Notes under the pieces: model-generated
What the model was told of the DNA's origin: nothing
What the model saw: only the letters and a program-made list of their open reading frames with translations
The model's database searches: none
Origin: DAHUZL01 sp035533215
Lineage (GTDB): Bacteria > Chloroflexota > Dormibacteria > Aeolococcales > Bog-877
Direction of reading: 5' to 3'
DNA length: 44,911 nt
NCBI GenBank assembly: GCA_035533215.1
Contig: DATLUG010000009.1
Span: 1-44,911, forward strand
Translations under genes and position numbers: made by a program
Part shown: positions 14,252 to 24,806 of the stretch, in pieces
Layout: each line of letters begins with the position of its first letter
Numbering within the stretch: position 1 is the first letter of the stretch

Positions 14252-16267
14252 TCACGTCGCAGCCGCCGCCGGCAACGGCACCCACCCCGCCCGCGCGCGG
14301 TCGCGCGGCCGTCCGGTCACCTCCCCGTAGCAGGTGGTGCGCTCCCGGGGGACGCGACCGGCGCCCCGGATGGCGGCCTCGATCGCGGCCGGCTCCAGGT
14401 TCTGGCCGTGGCTGGCCCCGCTCATCCGGGTGATCGACTCCTCCATCAGGGTGCCGCCGAAGTCGTTGGCCCCCCAGCTGAGCGAGTCCGCCACCCCATC
14501 CGCGCCGAGCTTGACCCACGAGGTCTGGATGTTGGGGAGGTCGGCGCCGAAGTACAGGCGGGCGAACGCGGTGAAGCGGAGCGACTCCTCGAGCCCCACC
14601 GTCCGCTCGATCCCGAAGTACCTGCCGAGGGTGTTGTGCTCGACCTGGAAGGGCAGCAGCACGAACTCGGTGAAGCCCCCGGTCTCCCGCTGGAGGTCGC
14701 GGATCACCTCCAGGTGCCGGAGCCGGTGGGACCAGGTCTCGATGTGCCCGTACATGATCGTGCTGGTGGTGCGGATGCCGAGCCGGTGGGCGGCGCGCAT
14801 GACGTCGACCCAGTCCTGGGTGGTGAGCTTCTCCGGGCACAGCACCCGCCGGACCTCCTCCACCAGGACCTCGGCGGCGGTCCCGGGCAGGGTCCCGAGC
14901 CCGGCGTCCTGGAGCTGGGCGAGCACGTCGTGAAGCGAGCGCCCCGCCAGCTGGGCGACGTAGCGGACCTCCTCCGGTGAGAGCGCGTGGAGGTGGAGGT
15001 CCGGCCAGCGGGCGCGGATGTCGCGGAACAGCCCGTCGTAGAAGGCGAGGTCGAGCGCCGGGGCCAGGCCCGACTGCATGCAGATCTCGGTGGCGCCGCG
15101 CTGCACCGCGTCCTCGATCTTGGCGAAGACGGTGGCGCGATCGTGCAGGTAGGCGCCCTTGGCCCGGATCGAGCTCCGCTTGAAGCCGCAGAAGGTGCAG
15201 CTGCCGACACAGACGTTGCTGATGTTGACGTTGCGGTTGATGACGTAGGTGACGACGTCGCCGACCAGCTCGCGGCGGAGCTGATCGGCGGCGGCCTGCA
15301 GGTCGGCCGCGGTCTCGGCATGCACCGGCAGCCGCTCCTGGAGGCGGAACCCGAGGCCGAGCGCCTTCTCCGCCAGCTCCTCGCCAGCCGGCCAGGGGAG
15401 CCGGGGGCTGATCGAGTCCCCGTCCGCCGAGATCCCGCCGAGGTCCCGCGCCCCCGCCCGCACCAGCTCCGGCCAGCTGTCGGGATTGAGGTTGGGCGGC
15501 ACCTGGACCGCGACGTCGGCGGGCAGGAGCTCGCGCGCCATCGCCACCGCGTCCCGCATCGTGGCGGGGTCCGGCGCGGGCCAGGCTGCCATCGGCGTCC
15601 CCGGTTTGGGCACGAAGTTCTGCACGATCACCTCCTGCACGTGGTGGTGGCGCGCGTGGCTCTGGGCGATCCACTCCAGGCAGCGGCGACGGTCCCGGGC
15701 GGTCTCGCCGATGCCGACCAGCAGGCCGGTGGTGAAGGGGATCCGGAGCTCGCCGGCGTCGTCGAGGTGGCGGAGACGGTCGGCCGCCCGCTTGCCGCCG
15801 CCGCGGGCGTGGGCGGCGAGGTCATCGGTGCCGCTCTCCAGCATCAGCCCCATGGATGCGTTCCACGGCTTCAGCTGGGCGAGGCTCCGGCGCGAGAGCA
15901 GCCCGACGTTGGTGTGGGGCAGCAGCCCCCGCCGCATCGCGCGGCGGCACACCTCGATGACCCGCTCGACGTAGGCGGCCTCGTCGGCGAGGTGGAGGTC
16001 GGGAAGCCGCCAGGGCTCCTCGCCCGACATCACCAGCACCTCGCGGCAGTGGAGCGCCCGCGCCTCGTCGAGCATGCGGTCGACCTCGGCGAGGGGGAGC
16101 AGGCCGCCCCCGTCGGTGCGGTACTCGCAGTAGCCGCAGCGCTTGGCGCAGCGGGTGGTCACGTCGACGGTGTAGCTGCGGCTGTAGGTGAGGCAGCGGT
16201 CCTCGTAGGCGGGGACGTGCCGCGTCACCGCCCCGAGCGGAATCGAGGGAGTCGCCTCGTACGCCAT
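14252..16267 (-). CDS. fbiC: FO synthase, fused CofG-CofH (FbiC type)
   Basis: This 671-aa protein carries two radical-SAM domains. The N-terminal CofG half has CxxxCxxC at Cys40, Cys44 and Cys47 (TTRCAKRCGYCEYRT). The CofH half has a second at about residue 355 (NVCVGSCTFCGF), followed by ATEICMQSGLAP. Together the halves make FO (7,8-didemethyl-8-hydroxy-5-deazariboflavin), the chromophore precursor of coenzyme F420, from tyrosine and a flavin-pathway intermediate. I start at ATG 16265-16267 (MAYEATPSIPLG). GATAAT at 16277-16282 is nine bases upstream and no ribosome-binding site is visible, so the mRNA is probably leaderless. Other F420 genes are not in the window. A decayed luciferase-like gene at 5757-6097 might once have used the cofactor. 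Confidence 0.92.
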   Translation of the reverse strand: MAYEATPSIPLGAVTRHVPAYEDRCLTYSRSYTVDVTTRCAKRCGYCEYRTDGGGLLPLAEVDRMLDEARALHCREVLVMSGEEPWRLPDLHLADEAAYVERVIEVCRRAMRRGLLPHTNVGLLSRRSLAQLKPWNASMGLMLESGTDDLAAHARGGGKRAADRLRHLDDAGELRIPFTTGLLVGIGETARDRRRCLEWIAQSHARHHHVQEVIVQNFVPKPGTPMAAWPAPDPATMRDAVAMARELLPADVAVQVPPNLNPDSWPELVRAGARDLGGISADGDSISPRLPWPAGEELAEKALGLGFRLQERLPVHAETAADLQAAADQLRRELVGDVVTYVINRNVNISNVCVGSCTFCGFKRSSIRAKGAYLHDRATVFAKIEDAVQRGATEICMQSGLAPALDLAFYDGLFRDIRARWPDLHLHALSPEEVRYVAQLAGRSLHDVLAQLQDAGLGTLPGTAAEVLVEEVRRVLCPEKLTTQDWVDVMRAAHRLGIRTTSTIMYGHIETWSHRLRHLEVIRDLQRETGGFTEFVLLPFQVEHNTLGRYFGIERTVGLEESLRFTAFARLYFGADLPNIQTSWVKLGADGVADSLSWGANDFGGTLMEESITRMSGASHGQNLEPAAIEAAIRGAGRVPRERTTCYGEVTGRPRDRARAGWVPLPAAAAT

Positions 16268-16276
16268 CGCCAGCTG

Positions 16277-16282
16277 ATTATC
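16277..16282 (-). promoter_or_regulatory. -10 box of fbiC
   Basis: GATAAT on the minus strand, nine bases before the ATG. The predicted transcription start is within three bases of the start codon. Confidence 0.45.
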
Positions 16283-16314
16283 GCGGAGCGGGCCTGCCCC
16301 CGCCGGTCCCGCCC

Positions 16315-17094
16315 TCAGCGGCCCCTGGCCGGCCCCGATCGCTCCCCGGTCAGCCCCTGCTGGGCGGCGTACGCGTCGACGATGGCGAGCAGCCGCTCGT
16401 GGAAGGCATGGCGCTCGGCCTCCGCCGCGGGCGAGCCGGGGACCGGCCACTCCGGGCCCCGGTGGATGATCCAGGGTGGGATCTCCTGGTGCAGGACGGC
16501 CCCGTCGGCGATCAGGACCACGAGCTCCGGGCGTCCGTCGTCGACCCGCACGATGACCCGCAGGAGATAGCCGTTGGCTCCGGCGAGCGCCCAGATGCGC
16601 TCCCATCGCCCGTGCTCCGCGCGGCCGCGGTCCGCCCGAGTGTAGCGGATGGTGGGGTCGTCGAAGATCGAGTGGCTGAGTCCGGCCCAGCGGCGGAGGC
16701 GGGACTCCAGTCCGGCCTCCACCGCCCGGGACACGTTGAGGACCAGTGACGCGGCCCGGCTGTCGAGGTCGGGAGGCTGGAGCGGGGTGCCCCGCTCCGC
16801 CGCCAGGCGGAGGACCTCGACGATGCTGGCGTGGCGCATGCAGTAGCCCAGCCCGTCGACGAGGCGCATGTGGTCACGGCAGCCGGCCCGGCCGCACTCG
16901 ACCCGGCGGCGGTCGACGTAGCGGCAGCGGTAGGCCTCGGCCACCGTGCAGCCCGGGTAGTCACATCCGCCCACGACCGGCTCCCACCCGCTGCCACCCC
17001 CGCTCGGCTGCACCTGGGCCGCCCCGTCCCTCACGTCCTGCCCCTCGCTGGACCGCCCCGCCGGCCCGCTCGGGCCCGATCTGCGCGGGCGCAT
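16315..17094 (-). CDS. Cys/His-rich hypothetical protein
   Basis: This is a 259-aa protein. Residues 44 to about 89 hold a compact metal-binding pattern: C-x4-C-x7-C-x9-C-x4-C-x2-H-x9-C-x2-H, six cysteines and two histidines, enough for two zinc sites. The rest is a soluble alpha/beta region (ESRLRRWAGLSHSIFDDP, RWERIWALAGANGYLLRVIV, LIADGAVLHQEIPPWIIHRG) with no family I recognise. ATG 17092-17094 is chosen because GGGGA lies four bases upstream and a TATTGT box is at 17117-17122; the frame could extend to a TTG at 17145. It stands between fbiC and purH with its own promoter. Confidence 0.75.
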   Translation of the reverse strand: MRPRRSGPSGPAGRSSEGQDVRDGAAQVQPSGGGSGWEPVVGGCDYPGCTVAEAYRCRYVDRRRVECGRAGCRDHMRLVDGLGYCMRHASIVEVLRLAAERGTPLQPPDLDSRAASLVLNVSRAVEAGLESRLRRWAGLSHSIFDDPTIRYTRADRGRAEHGRWERIWALAGANGYLLRVIVRVDDGRPELVVLIADGAVLHQEIPPWIIHRGPEWPVPGSPAAEAERHAFHERLLAIVDAYAAQQGLTGERSGPARGR

Positions 17095-17116
17095 CCGGTT
17101 CCCCGACGCTGGACGG

Positions 17117-17122
17117 ACAATA
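17117..17122 (-). promoter_or_regulatory. -10 box of the Cys/His-rich protein gene
   Basis: TATTGT on the minus strand in the 76-base gap after purH. The expected leader is about 16 bases and contains GGGGA. Confidence 0.4.
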
Positions 17123-17170
17123 GCCGAGCCGCCGCCCGGAGGCAACCGGGGCCGCGCGAGGGGCCATGCC

Positions 17171-18745
17171 TCAGTGCCGGAAGTGGCGCCGGCCGGTGTG
17201 GAGCATGGCGATCCCGGCGGTGGTGCAGCGCTCGGTGACCGATGCGTCCTGCACCGAGCCCCCGGGCTGCACGATCGCGGTCACCCCCGCCCGGATCGCC
17301 ACCTCGACGGTGTCGGGCATGGGGATGAAGGCGTCCGAGGCCATGACGCTGCCCTGGGCGCGGCCGCCCGCCCGGGCCACCGCCAGCTCGGCGGCCTCGA
17401 CCCTCGACATCTGGCCGGCGCCGACCCCCACGCCCTGCCCCCGGCTGGCGAGGACGATCGCGTTGGAGCGCACCAGCCGGACCAGGTGCCAGGCGATGGC
17501 GAGGTCCCGCAGCTCCGGCGCCGTGGGGGGACGGGCGGCGACCGAGCGCCAGCTCCGGGGGTCGGGGCCGCCGTGGTCCTGGGTCTGGACGAGGAGGCCG
17601 CCCGCCACGCTGCGGACGTCCAGGGCCGTCTCGGCCCCCACGTCCGCGGGGCCCGGCCCAGGAAGGGAGAGGACGCGCAGCCGGGCTTTGCGGGCGAGCC
17701 GATCGAGGACGACCGCCGGGGCGCTGGGGCAGACCACCGCCTCCAGGAACCCCTCCAGGAGGAGCTCCGCGGTCCCGAGGTCGAGGGGGCGGTTGCAGCC
17801 GACGATCCCACCGAAGGCCGACCGCGGGTCGCACGCGCGGGCGAGGCGGAAGGCCTGGGCCAGCTCCGGTGCGGTGGCGAAGCCGCAGGGGATGGCGTGC
17901 TTGACGACGACCGCGGCCGGCTCCGGCCACCCCGCCACCGCCGCCCAGGCCGTGTCGCAGTCGAGCCAGTTCGTGAACGAGAGCGGGGCGCCCTGGTGGA
18001 GGACGGCGGCGGCGAGGCCGCTCGGGCCCGGGCCGACCTGGTAGAGGGCACCCTGCTGGTGGGGGTTCTCGCCGTAGCGGAGCCGGGCCCGTCGGGGCCC
18101 CCCGACGGTGAGCTCCGCCGGCCAGCCGTCGCCGCCGCCGGGGCCGGCGAGGTGGTGCGCGACCTGGGTGTCGTAGGCCGCGGTGTGAGCGAACGCGGCC
18201 GCCGCCAGCCGCCGTCGCAGGGCCGCCGGCACCCCGCCGTCGCGGACCGCCGCCAGGACGGCGTCGTACTGGTCGGGCGCGCTCACCACCACCACCTCCG
18301 GGTGGTTCTTCGCCGCCGCCCGCAGGAGGGTGGGGCCGCCGATGTCGACCGCCTCCAGCGCATGCGCCTCGTCGGCCCCGCCCAGGACCGCCTCCGCGAA
18401 CCGGTAGAGGTTGACGCACACGAGGTCGATGGGCGCGATCCCGCGCGCCCGAGCCTCCTCCTGGTGGGCGGGGTCCCCCCGGCGGAAGAGGATGCCGCCG
18501 TGGATCGCCGGGTGGAGGGTCTTGACCCGTCCTCCGAACAGCGGGGGAAGTCCGGTGAGCTCCTCCACCGACCGGGGGGCCAGCCCGCCCGCGCGCAGCG
18601 CCGCCGCGGTGCCGTCGGTGGCGACCAGCTCGACCCCGGCCGCCGCCAGCCCGGCCGCGAAGGCGACCACCCCGGTGCGGTCGGCGACGCCGAGGAGGGC
18701 GCGCACCGGGGCCAGCCCCCCCCGGTCGGCGTCGGGGCCGCTCAC
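17171..18745 (-). CDS. purH: Bifunctional AICAR transformylase / IMP cyclohydrolase
   Basis: This 524-aa protein catalyses the last two steps of de novo IMP synthesis: formylation of AICAR by 10-formyl-THF, then ring closure. The N-terminal MGS-like cyclohydrolase domain is recognisable from ALLGVADRTGVVAFA and RVKTLHPAIHGGIL. The transformylase domain contains RYGENPHQQGALY, VVKHAIPCGFA and the C-terminal SDAFIPMPDTVE and QPGGSVQD motifs. The start is GTG 18743-18745, overlapping the purN stop as GTGA. It is the last gene of the purF-M-N-H block. Confidence 0.97.
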   Translation of the reverse strand: MSGPDADRGGLAPVRALLGVADRTGVVAFAAGLAAAGVELVATDGTAAALRAGGLAPRSVEELTGLPPLFGGRVKTLHPAIHGGILFRRGDPAHQEEARARGIAPIDLVCVNLYRFAEAVLGGADEAHALEAVDIGGPTLLRAAAKNHPEVVVVSAPDQYDAVLAAVRDGGVPAALRRRLAAAAFAHTAAYDTQVAHHLAGPGGGDGWPAELTVGGPRRARLRYGENPHQQGALYQVGPGPSGLAAAVLHQGAPLSFTNWLDCDTAWAAVAGWPEPAAVVVKHAIPCGFATAPELAQAFRLARACDPRSAFGGIVGCNRPLDLGTAELLLEGFLEAVVCPSAPAVVLDRLARKARLRVLSLPGPGPADVGAETALDVRSVAGGLLVQTQDHGGPDPRSWRSVAARPPTAPELRDLAIAWHLVRLVRSNAIVLASRGQGVGVGAGQMSRVEAAELAVARAGGRAQGSVMASDAFIPMPDTVEVAIRAGVTAIVQPGGSVQDASVTERCTTAGIAMLHTGRRHFRH

Positions 18746-19377
18746 CCCCCCCCCTCGCGGATGGTCAGCCGGCGCCCGTCGCGGACCAGCCGGCCGGTGG
18801 CGAGGCCGGCCAGCGCCTCCGGCAGCAGCCGCCACTCCACGGCGTGGATCCGCTCCCGCAGCCGCTCGGTGGTGTCCCCGGGCAGCACCGCCACCGCCTC
18901 CTGGGCGACGATGGGGCCGGCGTCGACCTCCTCGTCCACCAGGTGGACGGTGCAGCCGGTCACCCGCACCCCGTGGGCGAGGGCGGCCTCGACCGCGTGC
19001 ATCCCGCCGCCGAAGGCCGGGAGCAGGGAGGGGTGGACATTGAGGATGCGTCCCCGGAAGGCCTCGAGCAGGGGCGCCTGGAGGATGCGGTCGTAGCCGG
19101 CGCAGACCAGGATCTCGACCCCATGGCTGCGGAGCCACCCGGCCAGCTGGGCGTCCCGGGCCACCGGGTCGCCCCCCGCCCGGCTGGTCGGCAGCGCAAG
19201 GGTGGGCAGCCCGCGGGCGGCGGCCAGCCGCACCGCGGGGCAGTCCCGCCGGTTGGAGGCCACCGCGACGATCGCGGCCGGGTAGGCAGGGTCGGCGGCG
19301 GCGGCGAGGAGCGCCGCCAGGTTGGTGCCCGCCCCCGAGACCAGCACCCCCGCGGCGCGGCGGCCGCAGGCGGTCAC
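18742..19377 (-). CDS. purN: Phosphoribosylglycinamide (GAR) formyltransferase
   Basis: This 211-aa folate-dependent enzyme makes formyl-GAR. Family landmarks are VLVSGAGTNLAALL at the N-terminus, ASNRRDCPAVRLA, and the active-site stretch GRILNVHPSLLPAF, which includes the catalytic Asn-x-His, followed by TVHLVDEEVDAGPI with the conserved aspartate. Both ends are coupled: the GTG start overlaps the purM stop and its own stop overlaps the purH start, each as GTGA. Confidence 0.96.
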   Translation of the reverse strand: MTACGRRAAGVLVSGAGTNLAALLAAAADPAYPAAIVAVASNRRDCPAVRLAAARGLPTLALPTSRAGGDPVARDAQLAGWLRSHGVEILVCAGYDRILQAPLLEAFRGRILNVHPSLLPAFGGGMHAVEAALAHGVRVTGCTVHLVDEEVDAGPIVAQEAVAVLPGDTTERLRERIHAVEWRLLPEALAGLATGRLVRDGRRLTIREGGG

Positions 19378-20504
19378 CGGGGCCGACCGTGGTCGAGCCG
19401 CACCCGGTCCGGCCCGGACGCCGCGACCACCCGGCCGAGGGGCTGGACCGAGAGTCCCGCCAGGTCCCGCCCGCCCTCGAGGGCCGCCTCGGCGGTGGCC
19501 GCGGGGACGACGCAGACCATCCCCACCCCCATGTTGAAGGTCGTCCACAGCTCGCCCTCCGCCACCGGTCCGAGGGCGGCGATCGCGGCGAACACCGGCG
19601 GGACCGCGACCGCGGCGGTGTCGACCCTCGCGCAGAGCCCTTCGGGGATCACCCGGGCGAGGTTCTCCGGGACCCCGCCTCCGGTGACGTGGGCGAGGGC
19701 GTGGACCTCGCCCAGGCGGCGGAGGGCGCGGACCGCCTCCAGGTAGGAGCGGTGCGGCTCCAGCAGCACCTCCCCGATCGGCCGGTCCAGGCCGGCCACC
19801 ACCGCGTCGTACCCCAGCTCGCGCTCGGCCAAGAGGTGGCGCACCAGGGAGTAGCCGTTGGTGTGGAGCCCGCTGCTGGGCAGGCCCAGCAGCGAGTCCC
19901 CCTCGAGGACGCGCTCCGGGCCCAGCAGCTGGTCGCGCTCGCAGACGCCGACCAGGAAGCCGGCGAGGTCGTAGTCGCCGATCCCGTACACGCCGGGCAT
20001 CTCGGCGGTCTCGCCGCCCAGGAGGGCGCACCCGGCGGCCCCGCAGGCGTCGGCCATCCCCCCCACCAGCTCCAGCAGGACCGATCCGTCCAGCCGGCCG
20101 GTGGCGAAGTAGTCGAGGAAGAAGAGGGGCTCGGCGCCGGTGGTGAGGACGTCGTTGACGCAGTGGTTGACGAGGTCGTGACCGATCCCGCGGTGGCGAC
20201 CGGTGGCGACCGCCACCTTGACCTTGGTCCCCACCCCGTCGGTGGAGCTCACCAGCACCGGCTCCCGGTGGGCCCCCGGCGGGAGCCGGAAGCACCCGGC
20301 GAAGCCGCCGATCCCGCCCAACACCTCGGGCCCGTGGGTGGTCCGGCCGAGCGCGGCGAGACGGGGCACCAGACCGCCGGCCGCGCCCAGGTCCACCCCG
20401 GCATCGGCGTAGCGGACCGGCCGGCGGCCGCCCCGGCCCTCGGCCGACCCGGCCGCCTCCCCCCAGGGCCGTGTCACCTCCTCGGGCGTCCGGCCGCCGA
20501 TCAT
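19374..20504 (-). CDS. purM: Phosphoribosylformylglycinamidine (AIR) synthetase
   Basis: This 376-aa enzyme closes the imidazole ring of aminoimidazole ribotide using ATP. It carries VSSTDGVGTKVKVA, DLVNHCVNDVLTTGAEPLFFLDY, LLGGETAEMPGVY, LPSSGLHTNGYSLVR and HVTGGGVPENLARVIP, the expected order for PurM. About 30 N-terminal residues (GGRTPEEVTRPWGEAAGS) precede the usual YADAGVDL start. The ATG 20502-20504 overlaps the purF stop as ATGA, so this longer start is likely the true one. Confidence 0.96.
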   Translation of the reverse strand: MIGGRTPEEVTRPWGEAAGSAEGRGGRRPVRYADAGVDLGAAGGLVPRLAALGRTTHGPEVLGGIGGFAGCFRLPPGAHREPVLVSSTDGVGTKVKVAVATGRHRGIGHDLVNHCVNDVLTTGAEPLFFLDYFATGRLDGSVLLELVGGMADACGAAGCALLGGETAEMPGVYGIGDYDLAGFLVGVCERDQLLGPERVLEGDSLLGLPSSGLHTNGYSLVRHLLAERELGYDAVVAGLDRPIGEVLLEPHRSYLEAVRALRRLGEVHALAHVTGGGVPENLARVIPEGLCARVDTAAVAVPPVFAAIAALGPVAEGELWTTFNMGVGMVCVVPAATAEAALEGGRDLAGLSVQPLGRVVAASGPDRVRLDHGRPR

Positions 20505-21991
20505 CCCTCGAGCGCCAGCTTGTCCATCTCGAGCTGCTGGGGCACCTCGACCGGATACGCGCCGTCCAGGCAGGCGAAGCAGAACCCGGCCCCCTCGCGG
20601 CCGGCGTTGAGCGCGTCGCGCAGTCCCGCCAGGCTGAGGTAGGCGAGCGAGTCGGCCCCGATCACGCGGCCGACCTCCTCGGGGGTGCGGCCGGTCGCGA
20701 TCAGCTCGCTGCGGGAGGCGATGTCGATGCCCATGAAGCAGGGGAAGCGGATCGGCGGGGAGGCCACCCGCATGTGCACCGCGCGTGCGCCCGCCCGCCG
20801 CAGCGCGTCCACGATCTGGCGGGAGGTGCTGCCGCGGACGATCGAATCGTCGACCAGGACCACCCGCCGCCCCTCCAGGACGTGGCGCATGGGGTTGAAC
20901 TTGAGCCGGACGCCGGCCTCGCGCAGCTGCGCCTGCGGCTGGATGAAGGTGCGGGTGATGTAGCGCGACTTGATCATCCCCTCGGCGAACGGGATCCCCG
21001 TCGCCTCGGCGTAGCCGATCGCGGCCGGGGTGCCGGAGTCGGGCAGCGGGATGACGATGTCACCGGGGGCGGGCGCCTCCCGGGCGAGGTTGCGTCCCAT
21101 CGCCCGGCGCACCTCGTAGAGGCTGCGCTCCTCCAGGACCGAGTCGGGGCGGGCGAAGTAGATGAACTCGAAGGAGCACATGGCCGGCCGGTGGTTGCCG
21201 CCGAAGCGGTGGCTGGCGAGCCCGCCGCGGTCGATCACGACGATCTCGCCGGGGGCGACGGAGCGGATGAAGTGGGCGCCGATCACGTCCAGGGCGCAGG
21301 TCTCGCTGGCGATGACGTAGCCGTCGCCGCCGGGGGCGGTGCGGTCGCCGAGTCGGCCGATGCAGAGGGGCCGGAACCCGAACTCGTCGCGGGCGGCGAC
21401 CAGGTGGTCCCGGGTGATGAGCCCGAGCGAGTAGGCCCCCACCGCCCGGGGCAGGGCGCGCTGGAGGACCGTGGCGAGGGTGTCGCCGGGGGTGCGGGCG
21501 AGGAGGGCCGCCAGCACCTCGGTGTCGCTGGAGGTCTGGAAGGGGTAGTCCTGCTCGAGCAGGTCGAGGCGCAGCGCGCGGGCGTTGGTGAGGTTGCCGT
21601 TGTGGGCGATCGCCATCGGGCCCAGCTGGCCGTGCTCGAAGGTGAACGGCTGGGCGTTGCCGAGGTGGGGCGAGCCGGTGGTGGAGTAGCGGGTGTGGCC
21701 GAGGGCCAGGTGACCGGGCAGGCGGGCCAGCGCGGCGTCATCGAAGACCTGGGCGACCAGCCCCATGTCGCGGTGGGCCCGGAGCCGCTCGCCATCGCTG
21801 ACGCAGATCCCGGCCGACTCCTGGCCCCGGTGCTGGAGCGCGTAGAGGCCGCAGGTGGTGAGGCTGGCGACGTCCTGGCCGACCCCGAGGACCCCGAACA
21901 CCCCGCAGGCGTCCCGGGGCTTGTCCGGGTCGTCTCCGTGACAGCCAGCCACAGGGCCGGGCGCGTCGTGGCGGCGCTCACCCCTCACCAC
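20501..21991 (-). CDS. purF: Amidophosphoribosyltransferase
   Basis: This 496-aa enzyme commits PRPP to purine synthesis. The N-terminal glutaminase nucleophile follows a short propeptide (PRDACGVFGVLG); the PRPP loop is VVLVDDSIVRGSTSRQIV. Cysteines at PAMCSFEFIYFARPDS, IRFPCFMGIDIA and GAGFCFACLDGAYP match those that bind the 4Fe-4S cluster in Bacillus-type PurF, so this is probably the iron-sulfur form. The start is GTG 21989-21991 or the adjacent GTG 21986-21988. A TATCCT box at 21997-22002 is five bases from the first, implying a leaderless mRNA. First gene of purF-M-N-H; divergent from lon. Confidence 0.96.
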   Translation of the reverse strand: MVRGERRHDAPGPVAGCHGDDPDKPRDACGVFGVLGVGQDVASLTTCGLYALQHRGQESAGICVSDGERLRAHRDMGLVAQVFDDAALARLPGHLALGHTRYSTTGSPHLGNAQPFTFEHGQLGPMAIAHNGNLTNARALRLDLLEQDYPFQTSSDTEVLAALLARTPGDTLATVLQRALPRAVGAYSLGLITRDHLVAARDEFGFRPLCIGRLGDRTAPGGDGYVIASETCALDVIGAHFIRSVAPGEIVVIDRGGLASHRFGGNHRPAMCSFEFIYFARPDSVLEERSLYEVRRAMGRNLAREAPAPGDIVIPLPDSGTPAAIGYAEATGIPFAEGMIKSRYITRTFIQPQAQLREAGVRLKFNPMRHVLEGRRVVLVDDSIVRGSTSRQIVDALRRAGARAVHMRVASPPIRFPCFMGIDIASRSELIATGRTPEEVGRVIGADSLAYLSLAGLRDALNAGREGAGFCFACLDGAYPVEVPQQLEMDKLALEG

Positions 21992-21996
21992 CGCAC

Positions 21997-22002
21997 AGGA
22001 TA
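21997..22002 (-). promoter_or_regulatory. -10 box of purF-M-N-H (leaderless)
   Basis: TATCCT on the minus strand, five bases before the first of two adjacent GTG codons. No riboswitch-like fold is apparent in the 158-base purF-lon gap. Confidence 0.45.
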
Positions 22003-22149
22003 CCCGGGAGGCCCTCCGAGACCGCCGGGTTTGGCGGCGAACGCGGCGCGGTACCCACCAAGGGAACGCCACCCGTTCCGCTCCGGCACCCGAGCCGGGC
22101 GGCCCGGGCGGCCCGCGGCCCCATCGGGGCCGGCCCACGAGGAGCGCCC

Positions 22150-24516
<2,367 letters not shown>

Positions 24517-24520
24517 GCCG

Positions 24521-24542
24521 CCGCGGGGGCGGCCGCCCGCGG
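24521..24542 (+). terminator. GC-rich hairpin after lon
   Basis: ccgcggg (24521-24527) pairs with cccgcgg (24536-24542) across an 8-base loop, four bases after the lon stop. There is no T tract, as is common in very GC-rich genomes. The following 240 bases, up to the kdpD promoter, hold no recognisable gene. Confidence 0.4.
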
Positions 24543-24779
24543 GGCGCTCGCAGGCGGCCCGGGACGCCGGGGGACCTCCCGGTCGGCGCCGGCCCCGCCG
24601 CGTGCGCTGGACCGCTCGGGGCGGCCGGCGTCGTCGTCGGGGCGGCGGTGGGGGCACGACGCGGCCGCCTCCGGGCCCCACGCCCGGTGGGGTCCCCGTC
24701 ACGCGTCGGCGGCGCGGGGCCGTCTCCGGACCCGTGGTCGGCAGCGCTGGGCCGCCCACGGCGGGGGAGCGGCCGGCGC

Positions 24780-24785
24780 TACGCT
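24780..24785 (+). promoter_or_regulatory. -10 box of the kdpD-N gene
   Basis: TACGCT, six bases before a GTG that opens a 4-codon ORF. The predicted transcription start falls on that GTG. Confidence 0.45.
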
Positions 24786-24791
24786 CTGCGG

Positions 24792-24806
24792 GTGCCCGTC
24801 GCATGA
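24792..24806 (+). CDS. Leader mini-ORF (4 aa) overlapping the kdpD-N start
   Basis: GTG CCC GTC GCA TGA: a four-residue frame whose TGA overlaps the ATG at 24803-24805 (ATGA). It begins at the predicted transcription start. With no ribosome-binding site before kdpD-N, coupled re-initiation is the simplest reading. Confidence 0.4.
   Translation: MPVA

Noticed and set aside
22003..22149. Heat-shock operator (HAIR or CIRCE) before lon
   Set aside because: Neither inverted repeat is present in the purF-lon gap.
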